Positions 54,182 to 64,000 of a stretch of DNA of 64,000 nt are shown piece by piece. Both the position numbers and the translations under genes were made by a program. Under the pieces are notes generated by a model. That model saw nothing but the letters and a program-made list of their open reading frames with translations. It ran no database searches and was not told the DNA's origin. The stretch covers positions 3,819,283 through 3,883,282 of the forward strand of contig NC_066571.1 of NCBI RefSeq assembly GCF_024679095.1, given 5' to 3'. The DNA comes from Eriocheir sinensis. Its lineage: Eukaryota > Arthropoda > Malacostraca > Decapoda > Varunidae. Position 1 is the stretch's first letter. The number at the start of each line of letters is the position of its first letter.

Positions 54182-54333
54182 GCGTAGTTATTATATCCGT
54201 TTATGACAGTAACACCCCCCTGCCCTCCCAGCCCCATCTTTCCGTTTCCGCTCATCATCATCTTTCACCCCCCTGGGCTTCCTCTGTCCAGCGTCCTGCC
54301 CCGCGGTTAGAGAATCACCCATGACGCCATCCA

Positions 54334-54341
54334 TGACGTCA
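54334..54341. promoter_or_regulatory. isolated CRE octamer in CpG-containing unique DNA
   Basis: TGACGTCA within 54180-54450, one of the few non-repetitive stretches upstream of Egr. TGACGCC and TGATGTCAC variants lie within 40 bp. There is no adjacent gene evidence. Confidence 0.3.
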
Positions 54342-54449
54342 CTGTTTGTTGTGGTGATGTCACCGTCGCCTTGGAGGAAAAGTAATCCTCTCGTTTACAC
54401 ATGCACGCAGGAACACTCCCGCGCGCCTCTCCGAACTGCTGTATGACCG

Positions 54450-54831
54450 CTTAAGTGTGTGTGTGCGGCGGCTATGTGTTGTGTGAGTCCCCGATTATGT
54501 CACCGCTTATTGGCGTTACTCACTCTTTTCCTTTTTGTTACCAATATTACTGTTGTTGATACATTTATTGTTATCATATCATTCATCATTATTAGCATTT
54601 TTTTTCATTATCGTTATCATTATGATAATGATAATAATAATAATAATACACACACACACAATAAGAATAATAATAATAATAATAATGATAATAATAATAA
54701 TAATAATGATAATGGTTATAATATTATTCATATAGTCTATAATACCAATTAATATTTGTATACTGATACCAACGATAATAATCATAATGGCAATAAAAAG
54801 AATTATATTGTTTGTAATGGTAATTATGGTG

Positions 54832-54864
<33 letters not shown>

Positions 54865-54892
54865 ATTAGTATTATCATTATTATTATTAAAA

Positions 54893-54959
<67 letters not shown>

Positions 54960-55100
54960 TATTAATTATTATTATAATATTATTATTAATATTAATAATA
55001 TCTTGTAGTAGTAGTAGTAGTAGTTGCAGTGGTAGTAGTTGCAGTGGTAGTAGTAGTAGCAGTAGTGATAATAGTGGTAATCGTAATAATAGAACCAGTA
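54450..55100. repeat. trinucleotide-rich block: (TAA)n, (ATG)n, (ATT)n, (AGT)n
   Basis: (AAT)n 54632-54715; (GAT)n 54832-54862; (ATT)n 54895-54953; (GTA)n 55007-55060. Confidence 0.9.
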
Positions 55101-55699
55101 GGAGTTTGGGAACAAGCTGTAGTGCTTTAGTCTTTTTTTCTAGTTTTTTTCACATATTTCTCTGGTAATGCTAAAATAATATTGTTAGATATTAACTTTG
55201 TTTGTACATGTTTGTGCTGTGTGGAGTATCAAGTGACCTTGCTGGTGGCGGGGACGCTTGACAGTGGGGGACAGAGGGAGGTGTTTTATTTTTTATTTAT
55301 TTATTTATTTTTTTTGGAGGGGGGGGTGGGGAGTTGAAGCCAAGGGGAGAAATCTGTCTGGTGAATACGAGGGGACGCGATTGTGAGGGGAAGGGGTAGT
55401 GTGTGTAGAGGGGAAAAGAGGAGGAGAAAGGATACTAAATGATATGGATGATGGCTGTGGCGGGGGAGGGGGGGGGGTGATGAAGCGATGAGGGGCGAGG
55501 TGCGATTACAGTAAATGAAAAGAATGGCTTGTGAGGGGAAGAGGAAGGAGAGAGGTGAACAAATAAGAAAATATAAAGTGAGGAGGCGAAAACATGTGGG
55601 TTACGTAATTTCACGAGGTTAAGAAAGGCAGTGGGGGAAGGGGGGGCTACAGGGGAGGTGGTAGGGGTAAAGAGGCGGGGAAGAAGACAAGGCAAGAGG

Positions 55700-56110
55700 G
55701 AGGTCACTGTGCAAAGGGTAAGGCTAAGAAGAAGGGGAATGGAGCAGGGGAGGAGCAGGGGTAAGATAGGCAGGCAAGGGTAGGGGGTAAATTAACGGAG
55801 TAGGAGGCAGAGTAGGGGAGCTCACTGTGCAAAGGGTAACAGCTAAGAGGAAGGGGAAGGGATGGCAGGGGAGGAGCAGGGGTAAGAAGGAGATAGGCAG
55901 GCAAGGGTAGGGGGTAAGGTAAACGGGGTAGGAGGCAAAGTAGGGAGGTCACTGTGCAAAGGGAGGGTAGGGGATGGCAGGGGAGGAAGAGATCAGAATG
56001 TAAAGAGCAAGGGATGAGATGAAGAGGTTGGGGAGGCTGTGGTAGGGAGGTGGTGAAGGGGAGAAGGGGAGGCAAGATAGGGATAGCGAAGTGTGCAAAG
56101 GGTAAGAGTG
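55700..56110 (-). repeat. about 120-bp minisatellite, 4 copies
   Basis: CACTGTGCAAAGGG recurs at 55705, 55823 and 55950, with a variant at about 56090. On the minus strand the word is CTTTGCACAGTGACCTCCC, shared with the 47.6-48.6 kb tract. Confidence 0.88.
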
Positions 56111-56169
56111 AGGGGAAGAGAGTGGGAGGAAGGGAACTGGGAAAGACTGTACGAGAAGGAAAGATGATA

Positions 56170-57130
56170 GGAAGAGAATGACGGGAGGTAAGGAGAGGAG
56201 TAGAAAGAGATGATAAAGAAGGAAGAGGGAAAGATGATGATGATATATAGAAGATGTTAAAAGGTAAAAACTGTAGATGGATGAAAGAGAAATGTATGAC
56301 AGAGAAAGAGAATGGAGGGAGATGAAGAAGATAGTAGAAAGAGATGATAAAGAAGGAAGAGGGAAAGATGATGGTGATATATAGTAAACGTTAAGAGGTA
56401 AAAACTGTAGATGGATGAAAGAGAAATGTATGACAGAGAAAGAGGATATGAAGAGAATGGAGGGAGATGAAGAAGATAGTAGAAAGAGATGATAAAGAAG
56501 GAAGAGGGAAAGATGATGGTGATATATAGTAGATGTTAAGAGGTATAAACTGTAGATGGATGAAAAAAGAAATGTATGATAGAGAAAGAGGATGTGAAGA
56601 GAATGGAGGGAGATGAAGAAGATAGTGGAAAGAGATGATAAAGAAGGAAGAGGGAAAGATGATGGTGATATATAGTAGACGTTAAGAGGTAAAAACTGTA
56701 GATGGATGAAAAAAGAAATGTATGATAGAGAAAGAGGATATGAAGAAAATGGAGGGAGATGAAGAAGATAGTGGAAAGATGTGATAAAGAAGGGAGAGTG
56801 AGAAATGAGGATAGATAAATGTAAAGAGTAGAAAAAATAGATGAATGAAGAAGATATGTGAGAAAGAAAGATAAGAAGTAGAAAATGCAGAGGTGAAAAG
56901 ATGAATGGAAATAAATGATATAGAAGGAAGAGGCAAAAATGATGACAGGTGTTAAGACGTAAAAACCATAGATGGATAAAATAGAAATGTATGACAGGGA
57001 AGGAAAATAAGAAGAAAATGAGGAAAGGTGAAGAAGAGAGAACTAGATAATAAAGAAGGGAGAGGAATAGATAATGATATATATAAGTTAGACGTAAAAA
57101 AAATAGAAGTATAGAATAAGAAAATAGAGA
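56170..57130 (-). repeat. about 145-bp purine-rich minisatellite, 6-7 copies
   Basis: AAGATGATGGTGATATATAG recurs at about 56231, 56365, 56510 and 56656, then diverged copies near 56800, 56938 and 57068. Each unit contains TAAAAACTGTAGATGGATGA. The 444-codon minus-strand frame across it is a shadow of stop-poor repeat DNA. Confidence 0.9.
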
Positions 57131-58190
<1,060 letters not shown>

Positions 58191-58233
58191 AAGTATGTTT
58201 TGGGTTCGCAGGATAACATCGCTAAAGTCACGT

Positions 58234-58271
<38 letters not shown>

Positions 58272-58569
58272 ACTGAACACTGGCGTCCACCCCACAGCAT
58301 TTCAATATCCATGGGGACGAGGAGGGAGAGGGGGGAGGGGGGTGAGGAGCAAGGGAAGGGAGGTAGAGGAAGGAGGAAGGAGGGGGGAAGGGGTGGCAGC
58401 AAGGAGGGGGTAGGTAGAGGGGGGGGGGGATGAGGAAGGTGGAGGGGGTGCAGAGAAGAGCGATGACCAACAGGTGTTTCTTTATACAGGTCTTTTTTTT
58501 TCTCTTTCTTTTTACAGTCTGTTACACCGACTCGACACCTTGCGATGCGAGATCGAGACTTTTTCTTAA

Positions 58570-58990
58570 TCTCACTTCTTTTTTTTTTTCGGCTATGTGT
58601 GTGTGTGCGTGTCTTTTTTTTCTATCTTCAGACTCGCTAACTTATTTTTTTTTTTCGTCTACGTGTGTGTGTGCGTGTCTTTTTTTTTCTATCTTCAGAC
58701 TCGCTAACTTCTTTTTTTTCGGCTGTGTGTGTGCGTGTCTTTTTTTTTCTATCTTCAGACTCGCTAACTTCTTTTTTTTTTTCGGCTGTGTGTGTGTGTG
58801 CGTGTCTTTTTTTTTCTATCTTCAGACTCGCTAACTTCTTTTTTTTTTTTCGTCTACGTGTGTGTGTGCGTGTCTTTTTTTTCTATCTTCAGACTCGCTA
58901 ACCCCTTTTTTTTTCCGTCTATGTGTGTGTGCGTGTCTTTTTTTTCTATCTTCAGACTCGCTAACTTTTTTTTTTTTTCGTCTACGGGTG
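58570..58990 (+). repeat. 60-67-bp T-tract minisatellite, 6 copies
   Basis: CTATCTTCAGACTCGCTAAC recurs at 58622, 58689, 58749, 58816, 58883 and 58946. Each is followed by poly(T) and TCGGCTGTGTGTGTGCGTGT. Pyrimidine/T-rich sequence continues to 59500. Confidence 0.93.
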
Positions 58991-59509
58991 TGTGGGTGTG
59001 TGAGTGTGTCTCTCTCTCTCTCCCTTTTTTTTCTATCTATCTTTCCTCCCTCTCTCTACTTTTTTTCATTCCCAGCTGTTTCACTTCTATTTTCGTTCCT
59101 TCCTTCCTTCTCACTTTTTTATGTAATGTTCAGAGTGTTTTTTTTCTTTATCTCTTTCTTTATTTATTTTTTTTCTTACAAGTCTTTTTTTCCTCTTTCT
59201 TCCTATTTTATTTCTTCTTCACACTCTCTTTTTTTTGTAACGTTCTTGAGTGGCTTTTTTTTCTCTCTCTCTCACTCTATCTCTTCTAACTCACTTCTGT
59301 CGTATCTTTCTTTCCCCTTTTCCTTCTTTTCTATTTTTTTACTCCCTCTTTTTCTTGTTACGTGTTCTATGAAAGCTTTCTTTTATCTTTCTTTTTTCTT
59401 TTGTTTCTTTTCGCTTTCCTTGTTTCTTTCCTTTGATTTCTTCTTGTTTTCTTCACTTTTCCTCCACTCCTTTATCTCTTTTCTTCCAGTCTTTGTTTTC
59501 TTTGCTTGA

Positions 59510-59755
59510 GGTCGATTGGGCGGTTTTGGGGTTATTTCGGAGATGGGTTGGGCGGTTTTTAAGTTGTATTGGAAGTCAATTGGGCGGTTTGTGGGATATT
59601 TTGAAGACCGATTGGGCGGTTTTTGGTCTATTGTGACGATCGACTGGGAGGTTTTTGGTCTATTGTGAAGGTCGATTGGGAGGGTTTTGGTCTACCCTGA
59701 AGTCAGTTGGGCGGTTTTTGGTGTGCTGGACATCAATTGGGCGGTTTTGGGCTAT
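59510..59755 (+). repeat. 32-bp G/T-rich minisatellite, 8 copies
   Basis: GATTGGGCGGTTTTTGGTCT-type units; the GGGCGG/GGGAGG core lies at 59518, 59550, 59582, 59614, 59646, 59678, 59709 and 59739. Confidence 0.93.
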
Positions 59756-59847
59756 TTATCTAGCAGGTGTTGAGAGAGTGCCAGCAGGGTGCCAAAGGAT
59801 GCCAAGGTCCCAGCTAGGCGGTGCCGATCTGCTAGTCCTTACACCCC

Positions 59848-59903
<56 letters not shown>

Positions 59904-59930
59904 TCCTTTGGTTCAATGATTATCGCCACA

Positions 59931-60232
59931 GACGGTTTCAGTTTAGTTCCATCCAAGTATTAACTGAGGAAAGGTTATCCAAGTGTTGAATTGATCCACT
60001 GAAACTTTCATATAACAAGCAAGCTCCTCAAAGTTCATCAATAGAGCTCTTCAAAAAAGTTTCAGCTGAGGGGCTTCCAGGACAGTTTCAGTTTAGTTCC
60101 ATCCAAGTTTTAACTGAGGAAAGATTATCCAAGTGCTGAATTGATGCACAAAATCTTTCATATAACAAACAAGCTCCTCAAAGTTCATCAATACAGCTCT
60201 TCCAAAAAAGTTTCAGCTGAGGGGCTTCCAGG
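59931..60232 (+). repeat. 150-bp tandem duplication
   Basis: GACGGTTTCAGTTTAGTTCC at 59931 and GACAGTTTCAGTTTAGTTCC at 60081; the copies are about 90% alike and end GAGGGGCTTCCAGGA. A (TC)n tract (59851-59900) precedes it. Confidence 0.9.
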
Positions 60233-60239
60233 AGTTCCA

Positions 60240-60639
60240 AAGATGAGTTGCGTTTCACTACAAGTTTTCTACGGAACTTTCTACAGAAGTTTCCTCCGAC
60301 AGTCGGGTTCACAGACAGTTCAGTGGGTGTTTATGAGAACGTTTAACTCGCTACACAGGCTTTTCAAAGGTTAAGGACTTACTCGATGGACAAGTTTTTA
60401 AAAGTTCTACTAGTTGGCATTGGAAAAGTTTCACAAGAGTTTTTCAAAAGTCCAGTATTATTCTTCTGACCTAAAGGCAGCTCAAAACTTCGAATGTGAG
60501 GTAAATTGTCTTCACTCCACATATATTTTCTTTTTGGACACACAGTGAACAATAAAACGAGTCTTCACTTTATCAGAAAAAGTCCAAATCCAGCCAAACT
60601 TGAAATCCTTGAAGTTCCTGCGATGGAGAAGCCACGAGA
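60240..60639. other. unique DNA, no gene seen
   Basis: Non-repetitive apart from scattered AAAAGTTT words. Short frames lack recognisable motifs. Confidence 0.4.
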
Positions 60640-60970
60640 CTGATTCGAGCAAGTCTTCAAGTGGTTCGAGGCTTCATGAACCTTTGAGGCGGGGTGTTGT
60701 GACGCGGCTCCGCTCCGCCACGGCCGCGTCAAAGGCCCCGCCCCAGCCAGGCCTTAGGCGGGGATCTCCAAGGGGCGGGGGCAGCCTTAGCAAAAGCCAG
60801 TTTCATTTGTCTTTCGCTCTCTCCTTAAAAGCAATTTTTATCACCATTCTTCTTTGCTCTTATCTCGACGGTAAATCCTCTCTTCTCTCTTCTCTCTCGC
60901 GGCCCGTCAGAGTACAGGTCCCCGGCAGGTCTTGGCACTCCCGGGAGCCATATTAGAAAACTCGCGGCAT
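60640..60970. promoter_or_regulatory. CpG/GC-box island, possible promoter or enhancer
   Basis: A GC-rich island in AT-rich surroundings, with CCCCGCCCC, AGGCGGGG and GGGGCGGGGGC boxes (60700-60785) and CCATATTAGA (one mismatch to CArG) at about 60947. A 118-codon frame across it shows no recognisable domain. No gene could be assigned. Confidence 0.3.
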
Positions 60971-61034
60971 GTTTGCGCGACTCTCTGCTCTGTCGATTTC
61001 GCAACGCTGGGTGTAAATAGGACTTGAGGACGGC

Positions 61035-61640
61035 GTGGCTGGCTGGCTGGATGGCTTGATGTATGGCTGTCTGAATGGCTGACTGAGTGCCTGAGTGGCT
61101 GGCTGAGTGAGTGAAAGGCTGGCTTGATGGATGGCTTAAGTTGCTACCTGATTGGCTGAACGGTTTGCTCGATGGCTGGGAGAAAGATTTGATGGGTGGC
61201 TGGCTGGCTGGACGGTTGAGTGACAGACTGAGGGATTGGCTGGATGATTGGATGACTGAAGAGTTGAGGTCGTGGTTGAGGTGTTGCGTTCACTGGCTGT
61301 CTTGTTGCTGATGGCTGACAGGAGTAATGGCTGACTGACTAACTTACTGACTGGACGGATGACTTGGTTTCAGTGGAAAGGTGTTGTGTTCGCAGCCACG
61401 TGGATGGACAGACCTGGATGGCTGATTGACTGGGCGTATGGCTGACTGATCGGTTGTCTGGCTGACGGTCTAAAGAAGGGGTTACTGACTTGCTGACTCG
61501 CTGACTTTAGGTTCACTTGCTGATTTATTTACCACACCATAGGCCTGACTTTCTGACCCAATGCCTGAAGATATATGGCTGAGTCTGACCGCACTGCTAA
61601 CCGACTGGCTGACTTGCTGAGTGGGTGACGGCGGGGCAGA
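61035..61640 (+). repeat. degenerate (TGGCTGAC)n repeat
   Basis: Variants of GGCTGACTG, GGCTGGATG and GGCTGAGTG recur every 4-16 bp over about 600 bp. Confidence 0.75.
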
Positions 61641-61869
61641 CGAGGGCACGGGCGAGGGAGAACACTTTTAACGTACACAGGCGCACGTTCACGGACACAC
61701 ACACATCGTCCGCTCGACACGAAAGTTCTGCACACACTAAGTTTCTGGCTCTCTTTGGCTCCCTCCCCCCCACCCCCTTCTGTCCTCCATCTCTCCTGTC
61801 CTCCTCCTCCACTACAGCTCTCCCTGCCACCCTGTCAACACTGGTACCTCCACCCACACCTCCCACCCC

Positions 61870-62760
61870 TGCCCACGTACATTAGTCTCCTCCCTTACCT
61901 CTGCTGTCTACATGGCTCTCCCTCTTCCCTCTTCCCTCTCTCTCCTTCTTCGTCCCCTTCTTCTTCGTCCCTAACATCTTCTTTAGCAAAACTCATCATT
62001 CTTGTTTGTTTTCCCTTCTCATGATTTTCATTATTCCCCTTCTCTCTTCCTCCTCTTTTTCCCCTTCCCTCTTCTTCCTCTTCCTCACATTTGCAAAACT
62101 AATCCTTACCGTTTATCTTCCTCTTTCCCCTCTTCCTTTTTCCTTCCTTCGCCTATTCCTCCTTCCCCTTTTCTTCTCCTCCTTCTTCTTCCTCTTCCTC
62201 CTCTTCTTCCCCTTTGCAAAACTAATCCCTAAAATCTACCTCCCCTATCACCATTTTCCTCTTCAGCCTCCTCCCTTCTCCTCTTCTACCTCCTCTCCTA
62301 TCTCTTCTTCCTCTTCTTCCCCAACATCTTTCTTTCTCCTTTATGAAACTAATCCTCACTATCTATCTTTCCTTCTCTCCATTTTCCTTCTTCAGCCTCC
62401 TCCCTTCTCTTCTTCCCCTCCTCTCCCTCTTCTTCCCCGACATCTTCACCCCTTTTGCAAAACTAATCCCCTACTGTTTATCTCCCTCTCTCCTTCTCCC
62501 TTCTTCCCCCTTCTTTTCTCTTCCACTTCCCTCTTCCCTCTCTTCCTTTTCTTCTTTAACATCTTCCTCTTTGCAAAACTCATCCTTATTGTTTGTTTTC
62601 CTGCCACCCTCTCCCCTCTTCCCCCTTCTTTCTTCCTCCTTTTCCCCTCCTCTCCCTCCTCTTCTTCCTCTTTCCCAACATCTTCCCTTTAGTAAAAATT
62701 CATCATAACAATTTATCTTCCCCTCCCCCTTTCCCCTCCTCGTCACTGCTCCTAATCTCT
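61870..62760 (+). repeat. about 118-bp pyrimidine-rich minisatellite, 7 copies
   Basis: A TTTGCAAAACTAATCCTTAC-type word recurs at about 61986, 62091, 62213, 62340, 62455, 62572 and 62690, followed by TTTATCTTCC and C/T-only filler. Confidence 0.9.

Positions 62761-64000
<1,240 letters not shown>

Noticed and set aside
58430..58901. Repetitive Cys/Phe/Ser frames resembling membrane repeats
   Set aside because: They are a translation of the 60-67-bp T-tract minisatellite; unit lengths are not multiples of three, so the frame is not maintained.
60600..60956. 118-codon frame in the CpG island
   Set aside because: No recognisable family, no splice context and composition that follows the local GC content; kept only as a possible regulatory island.

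Overview
The window is animal nuclear DNA, most likely from a decapod crustacean and possibly a crab. This is inferred from three things: an arthropod-type Egr gene, very dense and long dinucleotide microsatellites, and several 5'-truncated non-LTR retrotransposon 3' ends with decapod-like C-terminal peptides. I see no bacterial or viral genome organisation. The only cellular protein-coding gene I can support is one Egr (early growth response / Drosophila stripe-like) zinc-finger transcription factor on the minus strand. Its two coding exons lie at 34059-34293 and 15138-16837. A 17.2 kb intron separates them; its splice phases match, and together the exons give a 644-residue protein.

Layout. 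0-2.4 kb: microsatellites and a reverse-transcriptase fragment. 2.4-6.7 kb: GC/purine tracts, a 35-bp satellite, a 32-bp satellite and a foldback element. 6.7-9.6 kb: GGA- and CCA-rich low-complexity DNA. 9.6-12.1 kb: a purine-rich minisatellite whose period changes from 144 to 114 to 74 bp, interrupted by a retroelement 3' end. 12.1-15.1 kb: sequence downstream of Egr, including the probable 3' UTR. 15.1-34.3 kb: Egr with its microsatellite-laden intron. 34.3-35.3 kb: a CpG-rich promoter region. 35.3-64 kb: intergenic DNA made almost entirely of microsatellites, kilobase-scale purine or pyrimidine tracts, minisatellites of about 115-147 bp, and retroelement tails.

The Egr 5' region carries a perfect serum-response (CArG) element, two perfect cAMP-response elements, a CCAAT box, two TATA/Inr-like cores and two candidate non-coding splice donors. 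This resembles the promoter logic of vertebrate immediate-early EGR genes. Seven of the eight perfect TGACGTCA octamers in the window lie in or beside the Egr transcription unit.

I found no new multi-gene system. The most interesting features are the Egr regulatory grammar, retroelement fragments bracketed on both sides by the same microsatellite, and the many independent pyrimidine-rich minisatellites. Most long open frames here are translated microsatellites or pyrimidine tracts that lack stop codons, and they were not annotated as genes.
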